From Pigmentiphaga litoralis (lineage in GTDB: Bacteria; Pseudomonadota; Gammaproteobacteria; Burkholderiales; Burkholderiaceae_B), in NCBI RefSeq assembly GCF_013408655.1, contig NZ_JACCBP010000002.1, forward strand, positions 744,001-808,000: a stretch of DNA of 64,000 nucleotides, in the 5' to 3' direction. Under the pieces are notes generated by a model. The model did not search any database. It worked only from the letters and a program-made list of their open reading frames with translations, and had not been told where the DNA came from. Every line of letters starts with the position of its first letter. Position 1 is the first letter of the stretch. This document shows, in pieces, positions 16,532 to 26,788 of this stretch. Position numbers and translations under genes: made by a program.

Positions 16532-17578
16532 TCAATCGCCAGTCACGAAAGCCCAGGTTGTTTCCGAGCTGACGCCTTGCTCGATTGATGTGACGGTTAC
16601 GTCGTAGGTTCGCCGCACGTCGAGCGGTGTCTTAGGTATAAGGAAGATGCACTGTTTGCTGATGTCGGCAGGGTTCGGGTCTAACAGAACGTCTGCGCGA
16701 ATCGCTCCACTCACCGAGGCAGTGCCATGTCTCAATACATACACGGGTTGGGGGGCTTGGGTCAGGCGATCAACTAATTTGGCGCTGGTGACAGTCAGGG
16801 GCGCCTTCAAATCGAGCCGACGGCAATACATCACTGGTGATCCTACGGTAACGGAAAAGTTCGTGGCTATATCCGGCAGCGGGTTGGGTCTTTCGATCGC
16901 GGGAACGAATTGCCTGGCGGTGTTAATGGCTTTGTCGGCGGGCCACACGATCGGATATTTGACCGGCATCAGGCGTGAGTCGGTGGTGCCTGTTGTGATG
17001 CTGAGACTGACCTGCCCAATAGCGGAAGGCCAGCTAACGCCAATGCCGATCTCGTTAGCGTTTGGTAGCAATGCACCGAGCAGATGGTAAACGGAGTTCA
17101 AGTGAAGATCGACGTGATTCGCGCCGGAATAGTCCCTTGCCGCTGTTGAGACTACTTCGACCGTCACCGTGTTCTTGTATTTCTGCGCCAGTGCGCGATC
17201 GACATGGTTAGTGCCCGTAAATAAAGCGTCTAGTGAGCTTTGATAATGCCCTGTGAGGTTGTGGTAAGCCAAATACTCCGCATGCGCCTGTGCAGCCCGA
17301 TCCAGTTCTACACTCTGCTTCAACGCACTCACCCCAGCCGCGATCCGCGCCTCGTTGATCCGCTGAAATGCCTGCGCGTACATCCCCGTATACGTCGACG
17401 TCGGCATTGTCAGAATGGGCTGTTCCACTGGCTTCTCCGTCGACACCGCCGCAGCAGTTGTCGTGGCGGGCGCGTCGTCACTGCCGCCGCCGCATCCCGC
17501 CGCCATTAACGCCGCCGCGATAGTGGTCGCCCACCGACCGCTACGAGCCAACTCAATTCCATGCCCCGCAGTTTTCAT
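16532..17578 (-). CDS. CAP (SCP/PR1-like) domain lipoprotein
   Basis: Predicted lipoprotein: the N-terminal signal ends in the lipobox LMAAGC (Cys at about residue 29), followed by a flexible GGGSDDAPATT spacer. A CAP-superfamily domain runs from about residue 68, with RINEARIAAGVSAL, DRAAQAHAEYL and HNLTGHYQ, as in bacterial SCP-like extracellular proteins. The C-terminal 130 residues are not recognised and look beta-rich. Function in bacteria is largely unknown. The gene converges on the pilus operon with a 35-base gap. Its 3' two thirds have lower GC (about 55% by spot count) than the neighbours, while its first 100 codons do not. Confidence 0.8.
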   Translation of the reverse strand: MKTAGHGIELARSGRWATTIAAALMAAGCGGGSDDAPATTTAAAVSTEKPVEQPILTMPTSTYTGMYAQAFQRINEARIAAGVSALKQSVELDRAAQAHAEYLAYHNLTGHYQSSLDALFTGTNHVDRALAQKYKNTVTVEVVSTAARDYSGANHVDLHLNSVYHLLGALLPNANEIGIGVSWPSAIGQVSLSITTGTTDSRLMPVKYPIVWPADKAINTARQFVPAIERPNPLPDIATNFSVTVGSPVMYCRRLDLKAPLTVTSAKLVDRLTQAPQPVYVLRHGTASVSGAIRADVLLDPNPADISKQCIFLIPKTPLDVRRTYDVTVTSIEQGVSSETTWAFVTGD

Positions 17579-17714
17579 TCTTATCTCCCCACGTCAGCGG
17601 CAAAAAACTTGCCGCGATCCGCCGGACCACCCGGCTTTACACAGCCTAACGCGGCGGGGTAGCCTGTACGGCCGTCACATGGACAGTTTTGTCCTAGCTA
17701 AAAGGTTCTTTTCC

Positions 17715-17903
17715 ATGCGTTTGGTCATTGCCCTGCTGTTGCCCTGGCTGCTGTTTTTCACGATCGGCCGCCCGTTTGCCGGCATCATCTGCCTGATCCT
17801 GCAGATCACGGTCATTGGCTGGATTCCTGCGGCGATCTGGGCGGTCTACGCCTTGTCTCAGTACAAGACCGACCAGAAGATCCGCACGGCCTTCCCGCGC
17901 TGA
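17715..17903 (+). CDS. YqaE/Pmp3-family small membrane protein
   Basis: 62-residue protein made of two membrane helices, near-identical to the YqaE/Pmp3 pattern: LLPWLLFFTIGRPFAG, then CLILQITVIGWIPAAIWAVY and YKTDQKI. The family is associated with membrane potential and stress in bacteria and yeast, but its mechanism is not settled. AAAGG lies nine bases before the ATG at 17715. An in-frame ATG at 17679 would add 12 residues that are not family-like. It stands alone between the CAP gene and alaS. Confidence 0.88.
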   Translation: MRLVIALLLPWLLFFTIGRPFAGIICLILQITVIGWIPAAIWAVYALSQYKTDQKIRTAFPR

Positions 17904-18039
17904 TCCGTACGGCCGCCTAACCGGCCGCAGAACCGCCTGCCGACGCGGCCGACCTGCCAATCCGCCTTTGCCCATCAGCGTTTTCGCCAACGAATGACGC
18001 TGGCGCGCCCGCGCGACCCCTTGTGGGCGCGCGACCCTC

Positions 18040-18045
18040 TATAAT
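18040..18045 (+). promoter_or_regulatory. Probable -10 element of alaS
   Basis: Perfect TATAAT 75 bases before the alaS ATG. It lies within a short inverted repeat CCTCT-ATAATC-AGAGG. No convincing -35 at 17-base spacing is seen, so the assignment rests on the -10 alone. Confidence 0.45.
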
Positions 18046-18119
18046 CAGAGGTTCGATTCTTACCCCTGGGGATGCAAACTGCGGTCTTTTGCGATTCATC
18101 CCCGCCCATGAGCGCTGCG

Positions 18120-20735
18120 ATGAAATCCGCCGAGATCCGTCAGAAATTCCTGCAATTTTTCGAATCCCAGGGGCACACGATTGTCCCGTCGTCGTCCCTG
18201 GTTCCCGGGAACGACCCGACGCTGTTGTTCACGAACTCCGGCATGGTGCAGTTCAAGGACCTGTTCCTGGGCACCGAAACCCGCAGCTACAAGCGCGCAA
18301 CGTCGTCGCAGCGCAGCGTGCGGGCGGGCGGCAAGCACAATGACCTGGAAAACGTCGGCTACACGGCGCGCCACCACACCTTCTTCGAAATGCTGGGCAA
18401 CTTCAGCTTTGGCGACTATTTCAAGCGCGAAGCGATCCAGTACGCCTGGCAGTTGCTGACGGGCGTGTATGGCCTGCCCAAGGAAAAGCTGTGGGTGACC
18501 GTCTATCAGGAAGACGATGAGGCGTACGCGCTCTGGCGTGACGAGATCGGCGTGCCGGTCGAGCGCATCATCCGCATAGGCGACAACAAGGGCGCGCGGT
18601 ACGCGTCGGACAATTTCTGGCAGATGGGTGACACGGGTCCGTGTGGTCCGTGTACGGAAATCTTCTATGACCACGGTCCGGACATCTGGGGTGGCCCGCC
18701 CGGATCGCCTGAAGAAGACGGCGATCGCTATATCGAGATCTGGAATCTGGTGTTCATGCAGTTCGAGCGGGACGCAGCCGGCACCCTGACGCCGCTGCCC
18801 AAGCCTTGCGTGGATACCGGCATGGGCCTGGAGCGGATTGCCGCCGTGCTGCAGCACGTGCATTCCAATTACGAAATCGATCTGTTCCAGAACCTGATCA
18901 AGGCCGCCGCGCGCGAGACGGGTTGCACGGACCTGAACGAAAACTCGCTGAAGGTGATCGCCGATCACATCCGCGCATGTTCATTCCTGATCGTTGACGG
19001 CGTCATTCCTGGCAGTGAAGGCCGCGGCTATGTGCTGCGCCGGATCATCCGCCGCGCACTGCGCCATGGCTACAACCTCGGGCAAAAGAAGCCGTTCTTC
19101 TACCGCCTGGTCAAGGACCTGGTGATCGAGATGGGCGAGGCCTATCCGGAACTCGTGGCCAACCAGTCGCGCGTGGAACAGGTGCTGCGCCAGGAAGAAG
19201 AACGTTTTGGCGAAACGCTGGAAAACGGCATGAAGATCCTGGACGTCGCACTGGCCGGGCTCAAGCCGGGGCAGGCGCTGGATGGCGACACGCTGTTCAC
19301 GCTATATGACACCTACGGATTCCCGACCGACCTGACCGCCGACATCTGCCGCGAACGCGAGATCGACGTGGACATGGCCGGCTTCGAAGTCGCCATGAAG
19401 CGCCAGCGCGATCAGGCGCGGGCCGCGGGCAAGTTCAAGCAGTCGGCCGGCCTGTCGTATGACGGCGCCAAGACCGTGTTCGTGGGCTATTCCGAACTGC
19501 TGGGTGAAGGCCGCGTGACCGCGCTGTACGTGGATGGCACCCCGGTCAAGGCTATCGAAGCGGGTCAGTCGGCCGTGGTCGTGCTCGACCATTCGCCGTT
19601 CTATGCCGAGTCGGGCGGGCAGGTGGGCGATTCGGGCGTGCTCTATGCCAGCCAGGGCAAGTTCATCGTCGACGACACCCTGAAGGTGCAGTCCGAAGTG
19701 TTCGGCCACCACGGCAAGCTGGAAAGCGGCCGGCTGGAGCTGGGCGAAACGGTCAAGTCGGAAGTGGATGCCGAGCGCCGTGCGCGCACGGGCCGCAACC
19801 ACTCGTCGACGCACTTGCTGCACAAGGCGCTGCGTATCGTGCTGGGCGACCATGTGCAGCAGAAAGGCTCGCTGGTCGATCCGGACAAGACGCGTTTCGA
19901 CTTTGCGCATGATGCGCCCATGACGTCGGACGAGATCGCCCGGGTCGAAGCCATCGTGAACAAGGAAGTGCTGGCCAACACGCCGGTCACGACCAAGATG
20001 GTGTCGTACGACGAGGCGGTCAAGGACGGCGCGGTCGCGTTGTTTGGTGAAAAGTACGGCGACGAAGTGCGCGTGCTGGACATCGGCTTTTCGCGCGAAC
20101 TGTGCGGCGGCACGCACGTGGCGCGCACGGGCGACATCGGCCTGTTCAAGATCGTGGCCGAGACGGGCGTGGCCGCGGGCATTCGCCGGGTCGAGGCGAT
20201 CACCGGCGACAACTCGCTGGCGTTCGTGCAGCACCTGAACGCAACCTTGAACTCGGCGGCCAACACCCTCAAGGTCCAGCCGGGCGAAGTGCCCGCGCGG
20301 CTGGGGCAGGTCCAGGACCAGGTGCGTCAGCTGGAAAAGGAACTGGCGCAGCTCAAGAGCAAGCTCGCGACCAGCGCCGGTGCCGATCTGGCTGCGGGCG
20401 CTGTCGACGTCAAGGGCGTGAAGGTCCTGGCCGCGGTGCTGAACGGCGTGGATCCGAAGTCGCTGCGCGAGACCGTCGACAAGCTGAAAGACAAGCTGCA
20501 CTCGGCCGCGATCGTGCTGGCCGCGGTCGAAGGCTCGAAGGTGAGTCTGGTGGCAGGGGTGACGGCCGACGCGTCGGGCAAGGTCAAGGCGGGCGAACTG
20601 GTCAACTTCGTGGCGCAGCAGGTCGGCGGCAAGGGCGGTGGCCGTCCCGACATGGCCATGGCCGGTGGCACCGATCCATCGGGTCTGGAAGCGGCCCTGG
20701 CTGGCGTTCAAGCCTGGGTTGAATCGCGGCTGTAA
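18120..20735 (+). CDS. alaS: Alanine--tRNA ligase
   Basis: Class II aminoacyl-tRNA synthetase that charges tRNA-Ala and edits Ser/Gly mischarging. The start at 18120 gives [16 protein letters not shown], the usual betaproteobacterial N-terminus; an ATG four codons earlier is possible. Catalytic-core motifs include [13 protein letters not shown] and the strongly conserved [20 protein letters not shown]. The editing domain has NHSSTHLLH (HxxxH) and [13 protein letters not shown] (CxxxH), all intact. The C-terminal oligomerisation region follows. Length is 871 residues, normal for the genus group. The tusA-like gene follows after 18 bases and may be co-transcribed. Confidence 0.98.
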   Translation: MKSAEIRQKFLQFFESQGHTIVPSSSLVPGNDPTLLFTNSGMVQFKDLFLGTETRSYKRATSSQRSVRAGGKHNDLENVGYTARHHTFFEMLGNFSFGDYFKREAIQYAWQLLTGVYGLPKEKLWVTVYQEDDEAYALWRDEIGVPVERIIRIGDNKGARYASDNFWQMGDTGPCGPCTEIFYDHGPDIWGGPPGSPEEDGDRYIEIWNLVFMQFERDAAGTLTPLPKPCVDTGMGLERIAAVLQHVHSNYEIDLFQNLIKAAARETGCTDLNENSLKVIADHIRACSFLIVDGVIPGSEGRGYVLRRIIRRALRHGYNLGQKKPFFYRLVKDLVIEMGEAYPELVANQSRVEQVLRQEEERFGETLENGMKILDVALAGLKPGQALDGDTLFTLYDTYGFPTDLTADICREREIDVDMAGFEVAMKRQRDQARAAGKFKQSAGLSYDGAKTVFVGYSELLGEGRVTALYVDGTPVKAIEAGQSAVVVLDHSPFYAESGGQVGDSGVLYASQGKFIVDDTLKVQSEVFGHHGKLESGRLELGETVKSEVDAERRARTGRNHSSTHLLHKALRIVLGDHVQQKGSLVDPDKTRFDFAHDAPMTSDEIARVEAIVNKEVLANTPVTTKMVSYDEAVKDGAVALFGEKYGDEVRVLDIGFSRELCGGTHVARTGDIGLFKIVAETGVAAGIRRVEAITGDNSLAFVQHLNATLNSAANTLKVQPGEVPARLGQVQDQVRQLEKELAQLKSKLATSAGADLAAGAVDVKGVKVLAAVLNGVDPKSLRETVDKLKDKLHSAAIVLAAVEGSKVSLVAGVTADASGKVKAGELVNFVAQQVGGKGGGRPDMAMAGGTDPSGLEAALAGVQAWVESRL

Positions 20736-20753
20736 GCGTTCAGGAGATTGGAC

Positions 20754-20999
20754 ATGAGTGATGGGGACCTGTCGTTCGACCTGGAAGTGGATGCCAAGGG
20801 GCTGAAATGCCCCTTGCCCATCCTGCGGGCGAAGAAGGCGTTGGCGACGCTGACCAGTGGTCAGGTGCTGAAGGTCATCGCGACCGACACGTCGTCAACC
20901 CGCGACTTCCAGGCGTTTGCCAAACAGACGGGCAATGCGCTGCTGGCGCAGACCGATAACGGCGAGGGCGTGTACACGCACTTTCTGAAGCGGCGGTAA
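20754..20999 (+). CDS. TusA/SirA-family sulfur carrier protein
   Basis: 81-residue sulfur-relay protein. The family motif CPLP holds the persulfide cysteine at residue 19 (KGLKCPLPILRAKKAL), followed by the conserved TSSTRDFQAFAKQTGN segment. AGGAG stands seven bases before the ATG at 20754. TusA hands sulfur to tRNA 2-thiouridine synthesis in enterobacteria. Paralogues serve other sulfur pathways, so the exact client is unknown. Its place right after alaS suggests co-transcription. Confidence 0.9.
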   Translation: MSDGDLSFDLEVDAKGLKCPLPILRAKKALATLTSGQVLKVIATDTSSTRDFQAFAKQTGNALLAQTDNGEGVYTHFLKRR

Positions 21000-21056
21000 G
21001 CGGCGCGGCTTTCCGCCACCCCCGGCGCCTGATCGGCACACGGGGTTCAGCAAACG

Positions 21057-21097
21057 ACAATGGCCGGCTTCCATGAAAGAAGCCGGCCATTGTTTCT
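21057..21097. terminator. Bidirectional terminator between tusA-like gene and TonB receptor
   Basis: Perfect 15-bp stem (21057-21071 with 21079-21093) with a 7-base loop and T-rich flanks (TTTCTT on the plus side). It lies between two convergent genes, 58 bases after the tusA-like stop and 12 bases past the receptor stop, so it can end both transcripts. Confidence 0.75.
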
Positions 21098-21108
21098 TCC
21101 GGGCGAAC

Positions 21109-23313
21109 CTACCGATACCGGTATCCCACGGTCAGCATGACCGTCCGTGGATTTCCCGCTGCCACTGCCGCCGCCAGACCGCCCGCGTAATAGCGTTGAT
21201 CCAGCACGTTCCGGATCGTCAACGCCGCCCGCCACGCATCGGCCGTGTAGCCGACACCGACGTCTCCCACCATATACCCCGGCAATTCGTAGCCATACGC
21301 ATAACGTTTCGCTTCGCCACGCACGCCCGCATTCAGCTCCCATCCGCGCAAGGCATTGCTGAACCGGTATCGTCCGGACACCGTCAGGTGATGACGCGCC
21401 ACGTTGTTCAGGGGCTGGCCGACGGTGGTGGCCGCCGCGCCGGCGCCGTCCTCGGTGATCTCCCCTGCGGTAAATGCGTAGCCGCCAAACAGACTCAGGC
21501 CATTACGCAGGTCGGACGCTAGGCCCAGCTCGGCGCCACGTGTCCGCTGCTCGCCAATGGCAAGGTTGTAGCCAGTGTTGAGCGGGTCGGCCTGCAGCAC
21601 GTTACGGCGGCGCAGGTCGAAGGCGGCCAGCGTCACGGCGGTGGCGCCATCGTCCAGATCCACTTTGACCCCGGCTTCCCACTGACGCCCGCTTTCCGGG
21701 GCGAAGAGTCGCGCCTGCACATCGGTCCCGGTGTTCGGGTAAAACGACGTGGCGTAGCTGACATACGGCCGCACGCCGCGCGCCACTTCGACCATTACCG
21801 CAGCGGATCCCGTCGTCTTGGAGGCAGGGTTCGATTGGTAGCCGCCATTCAGGTTGTTCGTCGTGTAGGTGGCGGTCTGGTCCCGCCGCAGGCCGGACAC
21901 GACGGTCCAGCGCTCACCGAATCTGACCTGGTCGCGGGCATACACCCCTAGCGACCGGATCGTGGTCACGTTGTCGGTGCGATAGGTGGCGGGGCAGACC
22001 ACGGGGCTGCCATAGACCGGGTTGTAGACGTTCAGATTGGCCACCGTGCAGGTCTTTTGCAGCGTGGCTTCTTCGGTGTGGATGTAATCGTTGCCCAGGG
22101 TAAGTTCGTGCGTGCCGAACCGTGTGGCGAACACGCGCTGGACATGCGTGTCGATGCCGCTGGTGGCCCCGTTGAAGGCCTGGTCCGTCGCGCCGCGGCG
22201 CAGGCTGGTGCTGTTGGCCGCCAGCGACGTATTGGTCACGAACTGGCCCGACATCGTGTAGTCCTGGCGGCGCACGGTCTGCCGCAGTGTCCAGCCGGAA
22301 TCGAAACGATGGGTCAGCGCATAGCCCACCCGCGACTGGTAGGCGCGGTAGGGCTTCTGGCCCGGCTCGGCGGTAAAACGATCCAGCGGGAGGCGGCCAT
22401 TGACGTTCGGATAGACCGACCCCGACAGCGGCAGGCCTTGCTGGCGCAGATACTCGCGTTCCTGATAGCTGGCGAGCAGGGTGAAGTCAGTGCGTGGACC
22501 CAGGTCGAACGACAAGGACGGCGCAATGTGACGGGTGCGGAAATACACGGCGTCGGTCGGGTCGTCGCTGTTCATGACGAGCCCATTGAGCCGGAAGGCC
22601 GCCTTGCCATTCTCGGACAGTGGACGGCCCAGATCGATCGTTCCCTGGCGCAGACCATAGCTGCCCACGGTCAGGTCGGCATCGGCAAAGGCACTGGCCT
22701 GCGGCCGCTTGCTGACCATGTTGACCAGGCCACCGGGCAGCACCTGACCATACAGCAGTGATGCCGGCCCCTTGACCACTTCAACGCGATCAATGCCGTA
22801 CAGTTCTTCGGCCACGCGGTTGTTGGCGCCCGTACGCAGGCCGTCCAGGAAGAGGGCGTCGGACGCGACCTGGCCGCGAATGATCAGGTCATCCCATCCG
22901 CGCCGGCCAAAGGTTTGCGCCACCACTCCCGGCACGTTGCGCAGCGCGTCCGCCAGGGACTGCGCTTGCTGGCTGTCCAGCACTGCCCGCGGCACGACGG
23001 TGATCGACTGCGGCGTTTCGTTCAAACCGAAGGTGGACTTGTTGACCTGCGGCGGTGTCACCGGATTGAACGCGGCGCGTTCTTCGGCAGCGCTGCCGGC
23101 TTGCACGTTGATGGCCGGCAAGGTGGCCGGGGCGGGCGTCGACGGCGGCGCCGCCATCGCCATCGCCATCGCGGGCGCCATTGCCAGCGGCGGGGCCATT
23201 GCCTTGGCCGGCAGTTCGCTCTGCGCTATCCCCATCCCGGGAACCCCCAGCATCCCCACCGCCATGCCCGCTGCCCCGACTCGTCTGACCACCCCCACCA
23301 CACCCTGCTGCAT
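21109..23313 (-). CDS. TonB-dependent siderophore receptor (FhuA/FpvA-like)
   Basis: Outer-membrane ferric-siderophore receptor. A signal peptide starts at the ATG at 23313 (MQQGVVGVVRRV), followed by a Met/Ala/Pro-rich segment. The plug domain then has NETPQSITVVPRAVLDSQQ, DALRNVPGVV and YGQVLPGGLVNMVSKRP, typical of TonB-siderophore receptors for hydroxamates or pyochelin-like ligands. The 22-strand barrel ends in VMLTVGYRYR with the expected terminal aromatic pattern. Length is 734 residues. The gene is monocistronic, with a Fur-like site just upstream. Ligand identity cannot be read from the sequence. Confidence 0.92.
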   Translation of the reverse strand: MQQGVVGVVRRVGAAGMAVGMLGVPGMGIAQSELPAKAMAPPLAMAPAMAMAMAAPPSTPAPATLPAINVQAGSAAEERAAFNPVTPPQVNKSTFGLNETPQSITVVPRAVLDSQQAQSLADALRNVPGVVAQTFGRRGWDDLIIRGQVASDALFLDGLRTGANNRVAEELYGIDRVEVVKGPASLLYGQVLPGGLVNMVSKRPQASAFADADLTVGSYGLRQGTIDLGRPLSENGKAAFRLNGLVMNSDDPTDAVYFRTRHIAPSLSFDLGPRTDFTLLASYQEREYLRQQGLPLSGSVYPNVNGRLPLDRFTAEPGQKPYRAYQSRVGYALTHRFDSGWTLRQTVRRQDYTMSGQFVTNTSLAANSTSLRRGATDQAFNGATSGIDTHVQRVFATRFGTHELTLGNDYIHTEEATLQKTCTVANLNVYNPVYGSPVVCPATYRTDNVTTIRSLGVYARDQVRFGERWTVVSGLRRDQTATYTTNNLNGGYQSNPASKTTGSAAVMVEVARGVRPYVSYATSFYPNTGTDVQARLFAPESGRQWEAGVKVDLDDGATAVTLAAFDLRRRNVLQADPLNTGYNLAIGEQRTRGAELGLASDLRNGLSLFGGYAFTAGEITEDGAGAAATTVGQPLNNVARHHLTVSGRYRFSNALRGWELNAGVRGEAKRYAYGYELPGYMVGDVGVGYTADAWRAALTIRNVLDQRYYAGGLAAAVAAGNPRTVMLTVGYRYR

Positions 23314-23336
23314 CACAACCCCGTACCCCGCTATTG

Positions 23337-23355
23337 AATGAGAACTATTATTATT
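23337..23355 (-). promoter_or_regulatory. Candidate Fur box of the siderophore receptor
   Basis: On the minus strand AATAATAATAGTTCTCATT matches the 19-base Fur consensus at 12 positions. It ends 24 bases before the receptor ATG, where it would block transcription or overlap the promoter under iron-replete conditions. Confidence 0.55.
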
Positions 23356-23383
23356 TGTGCGGGATCGTAGCACGAAGCGTACG

Positions 23384-23414
23384 AAAAAAAACGGATCCCG
23401 AAGGATCCGTTTTT
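23384..23414 (-). terminator. Terminator of fusA
   Basis: Stem ACGGATCC / GGATCCGT extended by A/T pairs, closed on the minus strand by a TTCG tetraloop and followed by eight Ts. It lies 24 bases past the fusA stop and insulates the receptor promoter region downstream. Confidence 0.85.
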
Positions 23415-23437
23415 CTCAACCAACTACCGACGCGCCA

Positions 23438-25546
23438 TCAACGCGACTGCCGCTGCCCGACCACCTGTTCGACGACATTGCGCGGGGCTTCCGCGTAATG
23501 CTTGAACTCCATTGTGTACGTGGCACGGCCCTGGGTCAGCGACCGCAGGCCGGTCGAATATCCGAACATCTCGGCCAGCGGCACTTCGGCGCGCACCAGC
23601 TTGCCGCCGCCGCCCGCGATGTCTTCCATGCCTTGCACCATCCCGCGGCGCGACGACAGGTCGCCCATCACGTTGCCCATGAAGTCCTCGGGCGTTTCCA
23701 CTTCGACACTCATCATCGGCTCGAGCAGCACGGGCGTCGCGCGCTTCATGCCTTCCTTGAACGCCATCGACCCGGCCATCCGGAACGCGTTTTCGTTCGA
23801 GTCCACGTCATGGTACGAACCGAAGGTCAGCGTCGCCTTGATGTCGACCACGGGGTAGCCCGCCAGCACGCCGGCCTTCAAGGATTCCTGGATGCCCTTG
23901 TCGACCGCCGGGATGTACTCGCGCGGCACCACGCCGCCCTTGATCTGGTCGACGAACTCGTAGCCCTTGCCTTGCGGCTGGGGTTCGAGCGTCAGCACCA
24001 CGTGACCGTACTGACCGCGACCGCCCGACTGTTTGACGAACTTGCCCTCGACATCCGACACCTTGGACCGGATCGCCTCGCGATAGGCCACCTGCGGCTT
24101 GCCGACGGTGGCTTCGACGTTGAACTCGCGCTTCATCCGGTCAACCAGGATTTCCAGGTGCAGCTCGCCCATCCCGGAAATGATGGTCTGGCCGGATTCC
24201 TCGTCGGTATGCACGCGGAACGACGGGTCTTCCTGGGCCAGCCGGTTCAGTGCAATGCCCATCTTTTCCTGGTCGACCTGGGTCTTCGGTTCCACGGCCT
24301 GCGAAATCACGGGCTCGGGGAAGATCATGCGTTCCAGGATGATGACGCTGTCGGGATCGCTCAGCGTGTCGCCCGTCGTGACGTCCTTCAGGCCAACCGC
24401 TGCCGCGATGTCGCCGGCGTGCACTTCCTTGATCTCGAGCCGTTCGTTCGCATGCATCTGCACGATGCGGCCCAGGCGTTCCTTCTTGCCCTTGAGCGGG
24501 TTGTAGACGGTGTCGCCGGTCTTGACGATGCCCGAGTACACGCGGAAAAAGATCAGCTGGCCCACGAACGGGTCGGTCATGATCTTGAACGCAAGCGCGG
24601 AGAACTTCTCGTCGTCGGCCGGATGGCGTTCGATTTCCTTGTCGTCTTCGTCCATGCCCTTGATGGCGGGCACGTCCACCGGCGACGGCAGGTAGTCGAT
24701 GACGGCATCCAGCATGGCCTGCACGCCCTTGTTCTTGAACGCGCTGCCGCACAACATCGGGACGATCTGGTTCGCCACGGTCCGCAGGCGGATGCCGTGC
24801 TTGATTTCCTCTTCCGTCAGCGTCTCGCCGTTCAGGTACTTGTCCATGAGTTCTTCGGTGGCCTCGGCCGCTTCGGACACCATGGTCTCGCGCCACTCTT
24901 CGGCGGTCGCCTGCAGGTCTTCGGGGATGTCGCGATACTCGAACGTCACGCCCTTGTCGGCGTCATTCCAGATGATGGCTTTCATCTTGACGAGGTCGAT
25001 CACGCCTTCGAAGTGGTCTTCGGCGCCCACGGGAATCTGCAGCGGTACGGCGCGGCCCTTCAGGCGGTCGCCGATCTGGCGCTGCACGCGAAAAAAGTCC
25101 GCACCGGTCCGGTCCATCTTGTTGACGAACGCGATCCGTGGCACGGCGTACTTGTTCGCCTGCCGCCATACGGTTTCCGATTGGGGCTGCACGCCGCCCA
25201 CCGAGTCATAGACCATCACGGCGCCGTCGAGCACGCGCATGGAACGTTCGACTTCAATCGTGAAGTCCACGTGCCCCGGGGTGTCGATGATGTTGATGCG
25301 ATGTTCGGGATAGTTGCCCGCCATGCCGCGCCAGAAGGCGGTCGTGGCAGCCGACGTGATGGTGATGCCGCGTTCCTGCTCCTGTTCCATCCAGTCCATG
25401 GTGGCGGCGCCATCATGCACTTCGCCAATTTTGTGATTGACCCCGGTGTAGAACAGGATGCGCTCGGTCGTGGTGGTCTTGCCGGCATCGATGTGGGCGC
25501 TGATTCCGATGTTCCGGTAGCGTTCAATAGGGGTCTTTCGGGTCAT
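23438..25546 (-). CDS. fusA: Translation elongation factor G (stand-alone copy)
   Basis: GTPase that drives ribosomal translocation. G motifs are intact: [15 protein letters not shown] (G1), the [10 protein letters not shown] switch I region, DTPGHVDFT (G3) and NKMDRTGAD (G4). Domains II to V follow to a normal length of 702 residues (for example [10 protein letters not shown] in domain III). No rpsL, rpsG or tuf is adjacent, so this is not the classical str operon copy. Many betaproteobacteria carry two EF-G genes; whether this is the sole or second copy cannot be told from the window. It has its own terminator. Confidence 0.96.
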   Translation of the reverse strand: MTRKTPIERYRNIGISAHIDAGKTTTTERILFYTGVNHKIGEVHDGAATMDWMEQEQERGITITSAATTAFWRGMAGNYPEHRINIIDTPGHVDFTIEVERSMRVLDGAVMVYDSVGGVQPQSETVWRQANKYAVPRIAFVNKMDRTGADFFRVQRQIGDRLKGRAVPLQIPVGAEDHFEGVIDLVKMKAIIWNDADKGVTFEYRDIPEDLQATAEEWRETMVSEAAEATEELMDKYLNGETLTEEEIKHGIRLRTVANQIVPMLCGSAFKNKGVQAMLDAVIDYLPSPVDVPAIKGMDEDDKEIERHPADDEKFSALAFKIMTDPFVGQLIFFRVYSGIVKTGDTVYNPLKGKKERLGRIVQMHANERLEIKEVHAGDIAAAVGLKDVTTGDTLSDPDSVIILERMIFPEPVISQAVEPKTQVDQEKMGIALNRLAQEDPSFRVHTDEESGQTIISGMGELHLEILVDRMKREFNVEATVGKPQVAYREAIRSKVSDVEGKFVKQSGGRGQYGHVVLTLEPQPQGKGYEFVDQIKGGVVPREYIPAVDKGIQESLKAGVLAGYPVVDIKATLTFGSYHDVDSNENAFRMAGSMAFKEGMKRATPVLLEPMMSVEVETPEDFMGNVMGDLSSRRGMVQGMEDIAGGGGKLVRAEVPLAEMFGYSTGLRSLTQGRATYTMEFKHYAEAPRNVVEQVVGQRQSR

Positions 25547-25776
25547 GGCAATCTCTTGAAGTGGTTGCTGGACGAACTGTCAATACGACAGAACCGAGGG
25601 GCGAGGGTTCAGACAGCGAGTCTGCTCCCAAACGCGGCACCTCGGCAATAGCTGGGTAATGGCGGCTCAAGGGGCGTCATGGGATTTATATAACGCCGGG
25701 TACGTATATAGGGCCTGAGACCCGCCGCACAAGAGGGCAAGGTGCCTCTTTGCATACCCATGCACGTAAAAAGGTG

Positions 25777-26775
25777 CTACGTCCTGGACTGCGCCAGGTG
25801 CTGGTTGAGCCCACGCACCAGGGCGAGCACCACGTCCAGCGTCGGAGTGGGCAGCCCTGCGTGACGCGCGAATACCTGGATTTGTCCGAGCATGGCGTCG
25901 ACTTCCATCGTCCTTCCCGCCAACGCGTCTTGCAACATGGACGGCCGCAAGCCCTTGACGCGCGCCGGGTCCAGTTGCTCATCGATGTCCACATCCGGGT
26001 CCAGGGGACAGTCGAGCGCCACGCCGACCGCCATGACTTCGTCGATGATGCGCGCGGACAGGTCGCGCAGGTCGGTGTCTTCAAGCCGTTCCCGGGTGGT
26101 GAGCCGGGTCAGGGCAGCAACGGGGTTGCCCGACGCATTCAGGATCAGCTTGCCGAAGATTTCGCGGCGCAACTCGGTGTGGGTGGCGACCTCGATACCC
26201 GCGGCGGCGAACAGCGCCCGCACGGCCTCCAGGCGCGCCGACAGGCTGCCGTCGGGCTCACCAAGCACGTAGTGATTGCGCGCTCGGTTGACGATCACGC
26301 CGGGTTCGATCACTTCATTCGGGGAATAGATCACGCCCCCCAGCACCGACTCGGCGCCCAGCCTGTCGCGCAACGTGCGTGACGGGTCCAGCAGATCGAG
26401 CGACGCGCCGGACGACGGATGGGCCGCCGGCAGGCCATGGGCCCACCACCAGGGAATGCCGTTGGTCAGGAACAGGACAGGCGCGCCGGGGGCGCGCAGT
26501 CTGGCCAGTGCTTCGGCCGCGCCGGACAGGGCGGTGGCCTTCAAGGTCACGATCACCAGGTCTTGCGGAGGCAGTTCGGAAGCGTCGTCGGTGGCGTGCT
26601 CGACATGCGCCGTGGTCCGGGTGCCGTCGCGGACCAGGGTCAGGCCCCGGGTCTGGATGGCTTTCAGGTGCTCACCTCGTGCCACGACCGATACCTTGGC
26701 CACGCCGGACGTGGCGAGCTTGACCGCGACGTTGCCGCCCACGGCGCCCGCACCGAACACGGTCACTGTCTGCAT
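25777..26775 (-). CDS. Ketopantoate reductase family protein (PanE/ApbA-like), copy 1
   Basis: NADPH-dependent 2-oxoacid reductase of the 2-dehydropantoate 2-reductase family, cytosolic. The Rossmann motif GAGAVGGNVAV lies at residues 8-18, then VTLKATAL and the distinctive NGIPWWWAHGLP near residue 104. Family residues continue with GGVIYSPNEV and the C-terminal catalytic-domain segment KLILNASGNPVAAL. Length is 332 residues. It ends a pair with the Bug receptor on the same strand, 13 bases apart. A close paralogue lies at 28801-29793. Such copies beside Bug receptors probably act on another 2-oxo/2-hydroxy acid than pantoate; that is inference. Confidence 0.85.
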   Translation of the reverse strand: MQTVTVFGAGAVGGNVAVKLATSGVAKVSVVARGEHLKAIQTRGLTLVRDGTRTTAHVEHATDDASELPPQDLVIVTLKATALSGAAEALARLRAPGAPVLFLTNGIPWWWAHGLPAAHPSSGASLDLLDPSRTLRDRLGAESVLGGVIYSPNEVIEPGVIVNRARNHYVLGEPDGSLSARLEAVRALFAAAGIEVATHTELRREIFGKLILNASGNPVAALTRLTTRERLEDTDLRDLSARIIDEVMAVGVALDCPLDPDVDIDEQLDPARVKGLRPSMLQDALAGRTMEVDAMLGQIQVFARHAGLPTPTLDVVLALVRGLNQHLAQSRT

Positions 26776-26788
26776 GTTGACTCCAGGT

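Noticed and set aside
18036..18070. tRNA T-arm-like string (AGAGGTTCGATTC) before alaS
   Set aside because: The flanking bases do not form the T stem or an acceptor stem, and a TATAAT promoter element overlaps it, so it is not a tRNA or an attachment site.
23357..25651. 764-codon frame antisense to fusA
   Set aside because: His/Asp/Val-rich antisense shadow that crosses the fusA terminator. EF-G motifs are complete on the minus strand.
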